A stretch of DNA of 64,000 nt from Siderastrea siderea (lineage: Eukaryota; Cnidaria; Anthozoa; Scleractinia; Rhizangiidae), in the NCBI GenBank assembly GCA_964030785.1, contig OZ034979.1:13438583-13502582 (forward strand), given 5' to 3'. The notes beneath the pieces were generated by a model, which searched no databases, was not told where the DNA came from, and was given only the letters and a program-made list of their open reading frames with translations. Of this stretch, positions 18,221-26,272 are shown piece by piece; position 1 is the first letter of the stretch; each line of letters starts with the position of its first letter. The translations under genes were made by a program, and so were the position numbers.

Positions 18221-18760
18221 TTAACCATTACATTGATGATACGGATGACAACAAAGTTGATACCATCTCTCTTCTTGACCTACAATCAATTGTTGAAGGC
18301 GTTGACCAGCTTGATGGTCATTGCTTACATAATCATGATCAGAAAACTCATTTAAAAAATCTTGTAAGGTCCGTCCACGGGCTTTGGCTTTCAAGTACAA
18401 CAAGGCGTAATCACCACAACTCTTGCTTGAAATGGCTTGGAGGGACTTGCCATTGGTCACCACATACTTCCAATGTTGCACGATCCAATCTCGTAACGGG
18501 GTGGCTTGCACGTACGTGTCCAATGGCAAGGCATAACTGTCCAGGACTTCACACACCTTTCCATCCGTCCACACCGCTAACCAATGTTGTCCCGGTTGAT
18601 CGTGCGGGTCCGTATTCACAATGTACCCTTGGGGTTGGGTCTTACGAGGACTCTTGGGTAAACGATCACAGGCTACCGTCCCGTAAAAGACAGGTTTCAA
18701 TTGCGGGTCGTCTCGGGCTAAATAATCCAACTGCACATTATTCAAGGCCACATGTTCCAT
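18221..18760 (-). CDS. Adenovirus-type (adenain-like) cysteine protease, 179 aa
   Basis: It matures the virion by cleaving structural precursors. The catalytic order His-Asp-Gln-Cys is visible: H59 in GQHWLAVW, D74 in EVLDSY, Q108, and C115 in SSKSCGDYALLY. Length fits the family. The ATG overlaps the capsid stop codon by one base (TGATG). Probable substrates are the neighbouring small basic proteins carrying QRGG, MRGG or LRGG motifs. Confidence 0.93.
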   Translation of the reverse strand: MEHVALNNVQLDYLARDDPQLKPVFYGTVACDRLPKSPRKTQPQGYIVNTDPHDQPGQHWLAVWTDGKVCEVLDSYALPLDTYVQATPLRDWIVQHWKYVVTNGKSLQAISSKSCGDYALLYLKAKARGRTLQDFLNEFSDHDYVSNDHQAGQRLQQLIVGQEERWYQLCCHPYHQCNG

Positions 18761-20160
18761 CAGTGTTGGTAAATGTTATACAACACGGCTCCGTTCTGGT
18801 CAATCTCCAGCAAGTTGTCAAATTCTCCATACACGAGTACGGTTATATTGGTACCGGGGGCGACTCCAAATTCCAAGACGAGTTGTAAATCGCCTGTTTG
18901 CTTGGGGTTGAAGGTTTGACTGTCAGCACATCCATTGGCGACATTGTCAAACATGTACAAGGTACAATTTTTCCTGTGGCCCCAATCCAGCAGTTCTACC
19001 ATATTGCCTTTCTTTTTACACCAAGCGCCACTGGCTTGCAGAAAACGGAAGTAGCCTAGATTATCTCGGGTGCCATTGTTGTGCACTAAGTGCAGGGTTT
19101 CATAAGGGTATTCTTCTCCTTTGACAATCTGTTTAATGGACGTCAACCCAAATTTCTGGAAGCAGAAAGGATCTCGGGTCACATCTCCATTGAAGGCTCG
19201 GCTGTCCAACAACCCCACAATCAATCGGTCAGGTATTCTGTTTTGAAACAGGTTGGGGATGTCAAAGCGGGTCAGGTTGCCTTGCATGCTGAAAGTCCGG
19301 ATTTCACTGCGGACGGTCGGGTAAGCAGCCACTTGGCCTTCATTGTGTCTTTTTTCAGATAAACTCTGGTAGATGGCATCATTCAAACGCAGTTGGCAGA
19401 GATGAAACCGTAGTTTCACATCGCCTTCCATCAATCGGCCTGCCAGAGCCACTCCATTCAAAAACAGGCTGGGACCATTGAAATGAAATTTCATCTTGAT
19501 TTCGATGCCGGGCACCAACAATTTGCCGGTATGAAACACTTCCAAGTGCGGGGTAAACACTAGACTGTGGGTGACACCTGCAGCATACTTCCCCACTTCA
19601 GTTACCATGGCGGCCAACGCCCCTTTGTGATTGGCAGGGAGAGCGGTCCAGTCTGCATGCGGTCCAGCTTTGTCTGTGTTGTTGGCCGTCCATTGGTGTG
19701 GGAAATCCACTTGATTGAACCATCCTTGGGGTCCTAACACGGTCTTGCCATCTTCTCGGTCATAATTCAGCAAGGTTTCCAGGTAAGCTTTGTAATGATA
19801 GGTGTCGGATTGAGGACTGATCAACGTGCCATTCAAATGCAAGTCAATTTGTTTGATGATGGAATGGGCCAAATTATTGACGGGCCACAATTTCTGATTG
19901 GCCACCAAGTTATCGTTCGTACTCTTTTTCAAACTCAATTCCATGGTAAAGTAACTGCGGCCCAAATCCACAAAATCGTCCAACCCCGGAATGATGAATT
20001 CCATGGGATTGATACCCGTGGTGGTGGGTTGGATGGTGACCATGCGATAGGCATTGATGCTAATGTCGGTCGGTGGCACCTTGAAAATCCGTAACGCCGG
20101 GTTGACGGTCCCTTCGGAACACACGTGAGCCGGGGCGGTTTGTGTACTCACGTCAGGCAT
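18760..20160 (-). CDS. Major capsid protein (double jelly-roll), 466 aa
   Basis: It forms the hexon-like trimers of the icosahedral shell. Family-typical parts include GINPMEFIIPGLDDFVDLG near residues 50-68, the DLHLNGTLISPQSDTYHYKAY stretch near 121-141, and a C-terminal segment LQLVLEFGVAPGTNITVLV. Size and order match the Polinton/adintovirus major capsid protein. The frame is intact. A TATAAAAAC box lies at 20205-20213, 45 bp upstream. The stop overlaps the protease start, so protease translation may depend on reinitiation or an internal promoter. Confidence 0.94.
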   Translation of the reverse strand: MPDVSTQTAPAHVCSEGTVNPALRIFKVPPTDISINAYRMVTIQPTTTGINPMEFIIPGLDDFVDLGRSYFTMELSLKKSTNDNLVANQKLWPVNNLAHSIIKQIDLHLNGTLISPQSDTYHYKAYLETLLNYDREDGKTVLGPQGWFNQVDFPHQWTANNTDKAGPHADWTALPANHKGALAAMVTEVGKYAAGVTHSLVFTPHLEVFHTGKLLVPGIEIKMKFHFNGPSLFLNGVALAGRLMEGDVKLRFHLCQLRLNDAIYQSLSEKRHNEGQVAAYPTVRSEIRTFSMQGNLTRFDIPNLFQNRIPDRLIVGLLDSRAFNGDVTRDPFCFQKFGLTSIKQIVKGEEYPYETLHLVHNNGTRDNLGYFRFLQASGAWCKKKGNMVELLDWGHRKNCTLYMFDNVANGCADSQTFNPKQTGDLQLVLEFGVAPGTNITVLVYGEFDNLLEIDQNGAVLYNIYQH

Positions 20161-20162
20161 GT

Positions 20163-20390
20163 TTAACGTCGTCGTTGAGTGGTGGTACCCCGTCGTCGTG
20201 AGGGGTTTTTATAGCGTCGTCGTCGTGCCAAACATTGTCTCAAATCAAACCCGGGGACTCTCATCACCTCGGGACTTAACCATCCCCCACGTTGTCGTCG
20301 CATGAGTTTCCAAAACGGATACAGTCCTCCCCATTGAGACAACCCTCGATCACTACGAATTCGTCGAGGTCGTGAATGCACGGGTTCCAT
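20163..20390 (-). CDS. Small basic virion protein, 75 aa
   Basis: It starts MEPVHSRPRRIRSDRGLSQW at 20390; a GTG two codons earlier is not used here. It contains the protease-site-like QRGGW near residue 36 and ends in an arginine-rich tail, RRRRYKNPSRRRGTTTQRRR. It is probably a DNA-condensing or capsid-interior peptide after cleavage (inference). The start codon lies just after the stop of the 108-aa gene. Confidence 0.65.
   Translation of the reverse strand: MEPVHSRPRRIRSDRGLSQWGGLYPFWKLMRRQRGGWLSPEVMRVPGFDLRQCLARRRRYKNPSRRRGTTTQRRR
20205..20213 (-). promoter_or_regulatory. TATA box of the major capsid gene
   Basis: TATAAAAAC on the minus strand, 45 bp before the ATG at 20160, inside the end of the 75-aa gene. 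Confidence 0.65.
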
Positions 20391-20392
20391 GT

Positions 20393-20719
20393 TCACACTC
20401 CAAAAATATCACGCGCACGTTTGGTTTGTTTGGGAAACAAAGCACTGGCCACACGCACAGCTTCTTTCACGTTCTTATGGCTCAACGCTTTCTTGGCTTG
20501 TTTGGTGATTTCCTTTTTGATGACGTCTTCGGCTTTGCGTTTGATACCTCGTGTCAAACCCGTTTCCAATCCTCTCTTGATATTACTAGGCAGTTTTAAA
20601 GGATTTCGCGTGCTTTTAAGGCCTTGGAACCCCCCACGCAAGAGATCCGTCACCAACCCTTTGCCTTGTTGATCATACCACTCGTCTGTCCGAAATCGTG
20701 TCAAACTTCCCCCACGCAT
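20393..20719 (-). CDS. Putative protease-processed virion protein, 108 aa
   Basis: The first ATG is at 20719; the frame also extends to a GTG four codons upstream. It begins MRGGSLTRFRTDEWYDQQG and has a second site-like LRGGF near residue 29. The lysine-rich helical C-terminus contains KRKAEDVIKKEITKQAKKAL. MRGG and LRGG fit the adenovirus-protease rule, so cleavage would release a short N-terminal piece, as in adenovirus pVI-type precursors. That parallel is by layout only. Confidence 0.65.
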   Translation of the reverse strand: MRGGSLTRFRTDEWYDQQGKGLVTDLLRGGFQGLKSTRNPLKLPSNIKRGLETGLTRGIKRKAEDVIKKEITKQAKKALSHKNVKEAVRVASALFPKQTKRARDIFGV

Positions 20720-20775
20720 CGTGCTCTTCACGCGTTACCAAGGATCACGTTTGGTTTGTGTCACAGGACTCGTCT

Positions 20776-20784
20776 CTTTTTATA
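20776..20784 (-). promoter_or_regulatory. TATA box of the 108-aa virion gene
   Basis: TATAAAAAG on the minus strand, about 57 bp before the ATG at 20719. Confidence 0.6.
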
Positions 20785-20787
20785 CCG

Positions 20788-20976
20788 TCATCGTTTTTTC
20801 CGAAAAGCGGCTTCCAACCCTTTTTTAGCCCCGTAACTCGCCGCACCACCCGCGGCACCCAACGCCACGGCTTTCCCTCCAGCGATCAAGGCTGGAATGA
20901 GGGCGGCCAGTGGGAATAAACCCCCTCGTTGCCTTCTTCTTCTTCGTCTCCTTCCACGCACTCTTGTCTTGGGCAT
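20788..20976 (-). CDS. pX/mu-like core protein, 62 aa
   Basis: The leader MPKTRVRGRRRRRRRQRGG leads into a hydrophobic alanine/glycine segment (LFPLAALIPALIAGG) and a basic end. The arginine run followed by QRGG and a membrane-like helix is a recurrent Polinton/adintovirus arrangement resembling adenovirus pX. The hydrophobic part could be membrane-active after cleavage (inference). A CATAAAAAG box lies 35 bp upstream at 21011. Confidence 0.75.
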   Translation of the reverse strand: MPKTRVRGRRRRRRRQRGGLFPLAALIPALIAGGKAVALGAAGGAASYGAKKGLEAAFRKKR

Positions 20977-21010
20977 CTTTGATTAGACACTCCCTTTGTC
21001 AAGTCCTCCC

Positions 21011-21019
21011 CTTTTTATG
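21011..21019 (-). promoter_or_regulatory. TATA-like box of the pX-like gene
   Basis: CATAAAAAG on the minus strand, 35 bp before the ATG at 20976, overlapping the end of the first minor-capsid gene. Confidence 0.55.
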
Positions 21020-22064
21020 TCTTTTTGAAGTGTAACGTAACAATGGTATGGCCTTCACCAAACTTGACCAAGTCTCCTCCTCTACCAATCGTTTCAGCTA
21101 CTTGAACGTGAATCATTTCCACGACCTCGTTACGAAGAGACATGTATTGAATGTGCAACGGTTCAAAATACAGGGTGCCTCGTCCTTGTCGCTTGTACTG
21201 GATTTCTCGCAACAAATCGGTCACGCGATTACCCACAATCGTACTGCCTGCCACGTCGGAGTACACGTGCAACGATCGTGTGGGTTCACCCACCACCGCC
21301 CGAAACGCCACATTCAAGTTGGTGAAACGCCAATGACAACTCATACTCAATTGTAAATAATCCGGTAAAAACTTACGCACCGTCCAAAAGACCGGGTTGC
21401 TCTGATCGTCGTTCACATCGTTCCAATCATTGCCAACGGGTTTTTTCATGTTGGGGATTTGATCCCCCATGAATTCTTGCTGTAAATTCGGTCCCAAAAT
21501 CAACCCACTGCTGATTTTACGTAACCATCCCATCTTGAGAGCCAACTTGGTGTAGATGGTCAGGGCTGGCGTGTCGGTGCTGCAATGACAGACATTCGTG
21601 TTGTCAATGAGCAGATCCTCGCCTTCCCAACGAAACTTGACGTACATGTGTTTGCCTTGATCGTTGACAAACCGACCACCTTGAATGGCCGTTTCCATGC
21701 GTCGTTGTTCCAAGTGAGCAACGGTGGCTTTCATGAAACTCACCCCATCCACCACCCAATCCAAATCTTTCACGTCATTTATGAGGGTTTGTGCGGTGTC
21801 TACTCGCGAGGTCCTTTCCCCGTCTTTTCCACCCGGTTTGGGATAGGTTTGGTCCCAGGACGTCCCCATGATGTACCCATCTTTTTTGACCAACTCGTAC
21901 AAATTGACGCGCGCATCCGGTAAGGAAATGGCACTCAACCCCACTTGCCACCCACCTCCCGTGAGCTGTAACGGTTGAGGTAAACGAATCTTGAAGGAAT
22001 TGGCTTGGTTGTTGGGAAATTCACGTCGGTTGGCATGACTGGGTAACGTCACGTAGAACGACAT
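21015..22064 (-). CDS. Minor capsid/penton-like protein A, 349 aa
   Basis: The ATG at 22064 gives MSFYVTLPSHANRREFPNNQ, the family-typical N-terminus of a Polinton structural protein considered here a penton or vertex candidate. The frame continues upstream to 22130 but would cross the TATA-like TTTAAAAGGG at 22090. Further shared blocks with protein B are GGWQVGLSAISLPD, ALKMGW, MSCHWRFTNLNVAFR, LHVYSDVAGSTIVGNRVTDLLREI, PLHIQYMSLRNEVVEMI and a terminal GEGHTIVTLHFK. Function as penton is inferred; it could be a fibre-like or other vertex protein. Confidence 0.8.
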   Translation of the reverse strand: MSFYVTLPSHANRREFPNNQANSFKIRLPQPLQLTGGGWQVGLSAISLPDARVNLYELVKKDGYIMGTSWDQTYPKPGGKDGERTSRVDTAQTLINDVKDLDWVVDGVSFMKATVAHLEQRRMETAIQGGRFVNDQGKHMYVKFRWEGEDLLIDNTNVCHCSTDTPALTIYTKLALKMGWLRKISSGLILGPNLQQEFMGDQIPNMKKPVGNDWNDVNDDQSNPVFWTVRKFLPDYLQLSMSCHWRFTNLNVAFRAVVGEPTRSLHVYSDVAGSTIVGNRVTDLLREIQYKRQGRGTLYFEPLHIQYMSLRNEVVEMIHVQVAETIGRGGDLVKFGEGHTIVTLHFKKT

Positions 22065-22074
22065 TTTGTCTTCT

Positions 22075-23055
22075 TCACACCACCACTTCCCTTTTAAAGT
22101 GCAGGGTGAGGAGGGTACGTCCTTCACCAAATTTCACGAGATCCCCATTGGTTTCGGCCATCTGCGTTTCCACGATTTCCACCACTTCGTTGCGTACTGG
22201 GACATATTGAATATGTCGAGGTTCAAAGTGCGTGGTGTTTTGAGGCTGGTACTTGATTTCTCGTAAGAGATCCGTGATGCGACCCCCTACCATGCTGCTG
22301 GTCCCTACATCACAATACACGTGCAAAGGACGCGTCGAGGGATATTCCAACGAGGGACGAAAGGTCTGGTTGACATTCACAAACCGCCAATTACACGTCA
22401 TACTCAACTTCACATAATCTCCCTCCACTTTCCAAAAAAGGGGCTTGTTGCCAGCATCGCGGACATCGGTTGGCGTGGGAATGGAGTCCGAATGAAATTC
22501 TGGTAAGAGATTGGGACCCAATCGATACACGCCCGTCGACACTTGTTCAATCCATCCCATTTTCAGGGCCAAGGTTCTGCCCCATGACATATGCGCCACT
22601 TGCACTTTGTAATCCACATTGACGGTATTCAACACCAAATCCCCTTCGGAGGTCCATTCAAAGGTCGGGTACAATTTGACGCCATTGTCCTCTGCCCATT
22701 TGTTGAGGGGTTGGGTTTGTTTCGCACGGGCTTGCACGTAACGATACACCAGTTGATGAAAAAAGTGCGATCCCATCGACGAGGCCATCTCCTTTCTCAT
22801 ATCTTTGGCATACACCCGTTCGTGCCATCGTACGTACAACAGAGGATGGGAATCGCCCACTCCTCCTTCTTCCGCTACCACGAGAATGGTGGGTAAGGAT
22901 AAACTCACCATGCCTACCATCCATCCTCGTCCTACAAATCGAATGGGTTTGGGCAATCGGTTTCTGAAATGATGGCTCTTGTTCCCAGGAAACTCTTTGG
23001 TACTCGCATGACTCATCAACGTCACGTAAAACGAAGAGTTGGGCACGAACGTCAT
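22075..23055 (-). CDS. Minor capsid/penton-like protein B, 326 aa
   Basis: A paralogue of protein A immediately upstream, with ten bases between them. It starts MTFVPNSSFYVTLMSHASTK and shares the same ordered blocks: GRGWMVGMVSLSLP, LALKMGW, MTCNWRFVNVNQTFR, LHVYCDVGTSSMVGGRITDL, HIQYVPVRNEVVEIVETQMA and GEGRTLLTLHFK. Divergence is substantial, so the duplication is old. Two tandem copies suggest specialised vertex components or a two-part host-binding structure (inference). Confidence 0.8.
   Translation of the reverse strand: MTFVPNSSFYVTLMSHASTKEFPGNKSHHFRNRLPKPIRFVGRGWMVGMVSLSLPTILVVAEEGGVGDSHPLLYVRWHERVYAKDMRKEMASSMGSHFFHQLVYRYVQARAKQTQPLNKWAEDNGVKLYPTFEWTSEGDLVLNTVNVDYKVQVAHMSWGRTLALKMGWIEQVSTGVYRLGPNLLPEFHSDSIPTPTDVRDAGNKPLFWKVEGDYVKLSMTCNWRFVNVNQTFRPSLEYPSTRPLHVYCDVGTSSMVGGRITDLLREIKYQPQNTTHFEPRHIQYVPVRNEVVEIVETQMAETNGDLVKFGEGRTLLTLHFKREVVV
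22090..22100 (-). promoter_or_regulatory. TATA-like box of minor-capsid gene A
   Basis: TTTAAAAGGG on the minus strand, about 26 bp before the ATG at 22064; it supports that start. Confidence 0.45.
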
Positions 23056-23058
23056 TTT

Positions 23059-24204
23059 TTAGTCACGTCGTCGTCGTCTTTTGGGTGGGCTTGTGTTTTT
23101 CTGGGGTGGGCTTGTCTTTTTCCTCTTGGGTGGTTGGAGAGACGTTACGTCTTGGCTAGCAATCCAACTATTGTACTTGTCTGGCCACCCTTTCCACTTG
23201 ACCAACCAACGATCTTTTTGTCGCTTAAGTACCTTTTCGATCCGAAACACCTCGGACACATGGACTTTTTGTAAATCCTCTTCATAAAACGTACCTTGGA
23301 CGGGAGTGTCATCCCATTCGTGAATCTTATACGTGGGCACGGGTCCCGGGATCACACGATGCACGACAAACACTTCTTCGGTCCAACCGGGTAAATAGCC
23401 TTTTTCAAACGTGCGATGAATCTTGTTGAGACGGACACGATCCCCAACTTTGAATTTATGTTTTTTCTGGTCTTTCCATCGTTGGCCATACAATCGTTTC
23501 CACACCGCTTCTTCGTTGTCCCATGTCACGTCTTGAGGGGCCATACCAATACTTCGATGACGGGTAGCATTATACCCTTGCACCAACTCGGGTAACACAT
23601 CGTCAAAGCGTAAGGTGTTGGCCGCGGTAAAATAAGGGTACAACCGTTCTTTCAAGGTGCGATTAAATCGTTCCACCACACTGGCTTTCGCATCCCCTTC
23701 GGTGGAAAAATGTTGAATCCCTTGCTCGTCAAGCCATCGTTGAAAGGTCCGATTATAAAATTCTTTCCCTCGATCCGTTTGCAATCGATTAGGGTGACGT
23801 CGTCCTTTCAAAATCTTCTCAAAGGCATGAACCAACGCCACCCCGGTTTTGTCTTTCAACGGTTGTACCCACGCGTACTTGGACAAGACATCCAATACCG
23901 TCAACAAGTATCGTATACCTCGATTATACTTGGCCAACGGTTGCACTTCCACTAAATCCGCCATCCATTGATCATCTAATCCCCCGACGATCACGGGTAC
24001 GGTGGGAAAACGACGACGTCGCGGTTTATGTAACGTATAGGCCAAATCCCGTTCCAAAACCCGTTGGGCTTTTTTCAAGGGGAGACGATGGGCTTTGGCA
24101 AACCGTTGCACGCTTCCTAAACTGCCGGGGGCTCGAGGATCGTGGTAACGATTCAACCATGATGGGGAGACCTTTTTCTTTCGAGGGGCCATACGTTCTG
24201 GCAT
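23059..24204 (-). CDS. Retroviral-type (D,D35E) integrase with chromodomain, 381 aa
   Basis: It inserts the element into host DNA, making the 6-bp target duplication. Catalytic residues are D83 (WMADLVEV), D144 (LQTDRGKEFYN) and E179 (SVVERFNRTLKE), with exact 35-residue spacing between the last two. A C-terminal chromodomain at about 318-353 (FRIEKVLKR...WLVKWKGW) may direct insertion to modified histones. The C-terminus is basic. The core is intact. ATGs at 24204 and 24192 are both possible; both overlap the end of the 116-aa gene. It ends 3 bp before the start of minor capsid B. Confidence 0.96.
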   Translation of the reverse strand: MPERMAPRKKKVSPSWLNRYHDPRAPGSLGSVQRFAKAHRLPLKKAQRVLERDLAYTLHKPRRRRFPTVPVIVGGLDDQWMADLVEVQPLAKYNRGIRYLLTVLDVLSKYAWVQPLKDKTGVALVHAFEKILKGRRHPNRLQTDRGKEFYNRTFQRWLDEQGIQHFSTEGDAKASVVERFNRTLKERLYPYFTAANTLRFDDVLPELVQGYNATRHRSIGMAPQDVTWDNEEAVWKRLYGQRWKDQKKHKFKVGDRVRLNKIHRTFEKGYLPGWTEEVFVVHRVIPGPVPTYKIHEWDDTPVQGTFYEEDLQKVHVSEVFRIEKVLKRQKDRWLVKWKGWPDKYNSWIASQDVTSLQPPKRKKTSPPQKNTSPPKRRRRRD

Positions 24205-24503
24205 TCATCCCATAAGGTCGATATGGTGGGGACCGTGTGGGGATGCGCCTTTTGAATGATTCGATACCATCGCCACGCGTAAGGATGAGCTTTTAACCAT
24301 AAGACAAACACCACCCATAGATACAGGTTGCGGTCGACGTGGGTTTCTTCAAAGATCTGGAGAGGATGCGTGTCCTCGGGACAAGGGGGTATGGGGATTT
24401 TAGTACCGGGTTGGTGATCATCTAAGACTTGGCAAAGGGTTTGATGACATTGCCATTGCACCAGGGACAAGAGACCCCCATAACACATCCACACAGACTC
24501 CAT
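24153..24503 (-). CDS. Unknown protein, 116 aa, upstream of integrase
   Basis: MESVWMCYGGLLSLVQWQCH opens a tryptophan- and histidine-rich protein with a helical aromatic stretch, NLYLWVVFVLWLKAHPYAW. No domain was recognised. Its end overlaps the integrase start by about 50 bases in another frame, which suggests a shared transcript. It might be a membrane-associated accessory protein; that is a guess from hydrophobicity only. Confidence 0.5.
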   Translation of the reverse strand: MESVWMCYGGLLSLVQWQCHQTLCQVLDDHQPGTKIPIPPCPEDTHPLQIFEETHVDRNLYLWVVFVLWLKAHPYAWRWYRIIQKAHPHTVPTISTLWDECQNVWPLERKRSPHHG

Positions 24504-24518
24504 GGACTAAATAAAAAA

Positions 24519-24524
24519 AATTTT
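24519..24524 (-). terminator. Polyadenylation signal of the GRF-finger gene
   Basis: AATAAA on the minus strand, about 315 bp after the GRF gene stop. The stretch 24525-24838 between stop and signal shows no gene. Confidence 0.45.
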
Positions 24525-24838
24525 ATTCGTTCTCTCATTTAAAAGAGTCGCCCACAGGTGATGGTCTCTAGACCTTTCTGCCAGTTCTCAACACTGTCAC
24601 TGTACTTGGGGGGTGGTGTAGCTGGGGCTACCATCATTTCTTGACGGTTCTTGAGATCTTGAATTTCTCGCAACAATTGTTTCTCATAATCTGTCAGGGG
24701 CCGATCCTCTTTGCTTTGGACTCGAGGTGGTGGGCCAGGGATGTCATAGCCCCTCTTGGGATATCCTTGAGCATCACGGTTGGGCGGTTCCGCGAGTGGA
24801 TCGGCTTTTTTGGGGGGATGGTCATGAAACCAACTCCA

Positions 24839-25369
24839 CTACTTGGGACCCAAGGGTTGATCGGCCCATCGGAAGAAGCCACACGTTTTCTTGGAACAAT
24901 TCAGAAACAAGCGATCGGGATTCTGAGTCGAATGACTCTGTTGAAGCGTGGAAGGTTCACGGCAAAAACATTGCAAACCACCCCACATGTCCAACACTTC
25001 TGCATGAGGTTGACTATACACGGCTTTCATATACTCCAGAACTTGATCTTGACCACAAAACAGCAAACACGGTTGCATGGGACATTTCACATACTTCCAT
25101 CCCTTTTGAGATTCTCGCGCCTCCAAACGCACCTCATGGCAAGGGCATACCATGGTGTCCACCGAACTGGGAGGATCATACACGGGCGTTAAGGTGAATG
25201 GAGGTGTCGATTGCTCCACCATGTCATTCAATTCTTTCATCATATCTTCCACCGCAGCTCGGGTGTCTTCCACCACTTCGCATACCACAGGATCACAGTC
25301 CACATTCTCTTTCTTTTTCTTCTTCCCCGCAGGGTGTACGCTTGGCTTTCTCTTCCGATCGACGGACAT
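24839..25369 (-). CDS. Two-finger GRF-like zinc protein, 176 aa
   Basis: Two Cys4 units are visible. The first is C75-x-C77...C96-x4-C101. The second is C134-x-C136...C158-x4-C163 followed by GFFRWAD, which matches the GRF zinc finger of TOP3A, NEIL3 and APE2 that binds single-stranded DNA. The N-terminus is lysine-rich with a KKKKK run like a nuclear signal, then an acidic helix. The start at 25369 is chosen because an earlier ATG abuts the CATAAAAAGG box at 25398. It may bind single-stranded replication or repair intermediates (inference). It is divergent from the SLOG gene with about 200 bp between them. Confidence 0.8.
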   Translation of the reverse strand: MSVDRKRKPSVHPAGKKKKKENVDCDPVVCEVVEDTRAAVEDMMKELNDMVEQSTPPFTLTPVYDPPSSVDTMVCPCHEVRLEARESQKGWKYVKCPMQPCLLFCGQDQVLEYMKAVYSQPHAEVLDMWGGLQCFCREPSTLQQSHSTQNPDRLFLNCSKKTCGFFRWADQPLGPK

Positions 25370-25397
25370 CGTGCTCAAGATTTTCACCCACCCCATG

Positions 25398-25407
25398 CCT
25401 TTTTATG
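25398..25407 (-). promoter_or_regulatory. TATA-like box of the GRF-finger gene
   Basis: CATAAAAAGG on the minus strand, about 29 bp before the ATG at 25369. Confidence 0.6.
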
Positions 25408-25429
25408 CCCATGACCCTTGGCTGTCATT

Positions 25430-25540
25430 GGTCAGCTTATCCTACCCATATAAGGACTTCTCATATTCCCATTGGTCAGCTTTTCCCTTATCCAACTAAG
25501 GTCCTCTTGTCTTCCCATTGGTCCGTTCTCCCTATTTAAG
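25430..25540. promoter_or_regulatory. Divergent promoter with three ATTGGTCMGYT boxes
   Basis: CATTGGTCAGCTT, CATTGGTCAGCTT and CATTGGTCCGTTC occur at about 25426, 25469 and 25516 on the plus strand. These CCAAT-type repeats lie in the intergenic space between the GRF gene and the SLOG gene, just before the TATTTAAG box at 25533-25540. Confidence 0.6.
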
Positions 25541-25576
25541 GAGCTCCCTTGGTCTCTAGATCGTCATTCTCAAAGC

Positions 25577-26272
25577 ATGCCTCCCAACATCGACATGATC
25601 GGAGAACACGATGTGGATGCCTTGGAACTGCAGATTGGCCATGGACATGTGGTGTACACCGGGGGAGCCAGAGGTACGGACGAACTCGTCGAAGAACTGG
25701 GTAAACAGTTTGGGATGCAAGTCGAAGTCCTAGTCCCCCCGAACCATCCTCGAGCTACCTTCATCAGCCCTTCCACTGTGGAAGTCCTCATGCTGGCCAA
25801 CCCACATCTTCACCAGGCGGCTGAGAAACTAGGCAAACAGATGCCCAGTCATTTTTACACCTTGCAATTGCTGCAACGCAATTATCAAATTACCAAAAAA
25901 GCCCATACGATCTATGCCTTTGGCATTTTGGAACAGGATCATAAACGCGTGAAAGGAGGTACTGGTTGGACCGTGCAATTGGCCATGGATCAAGGCAAAC
26001 CCGTCTATCTCTTTGATATCCCCAGTCAATCATGGTACCGCTCGGACCATTACTACCAAGTCAACGAGAAGGCCGCCACCCTAGTCACAGGCAGTCAATT
26101 TGTCCCTTGGGGACCCAAAGAGCCCACCCTTCATCAAAGCAGTGCTATCGTGGGATCCCGGGATGTGGACGACAAAACCCGAGCCGAAATTCAAGCCTTA
26201 TTCAATCGCACCTTCTGTCTCCCCGAGAACATTGATCAATCACGCCTGGAACTGGAAGACTTTCATTTGTAA
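25577..26272 (+). CDS. Circularly permuted SLOG-family (YpsA-like) protein, 231 aa
   Basis: The Rossmann-type SLOG fold binds or processes nucleotide-derived ligands. HVVYTGGARGTDELVEELG at 24-42 is the phosphate-binding motif, and KGGTGWTVQLAMDQGKPVYL at 126-145 is the second glycine loop. The strand-helix element SSAIVGSRDVDDKTR, normally N-terminal in YpsA-like proteins, lies near the C-terminus (188-202). This indicates a circular permutation, as in the cpYpsA group. The ATG at 25577 is the first after the TATTTAAG box. The role in the element is unknown; a link with the SLATT-like membrane protein at 15998-16669 is speculative. Confidence 0.75.
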   Translation: MPPNIDMIGEHDVDALELQIGHGHVVYTGGARGTDELVEELGKQFGMQVEVLVPPNHPRATFISPSTVEVLMLANPHLHQAAEKLGKQMPSHFYTLQLLQRNYQITKKAHTIYAFGILEQDHKRVKGGTGWTVQLAMDQGKPVYLFDIPSQSWYRSDHYYQVNEKAATLVTGSQFVPWGPKEPTLHQSSAIVGSRDVDDKTRAEIQALFNRTFCLPENIDQSRLELEDFHL

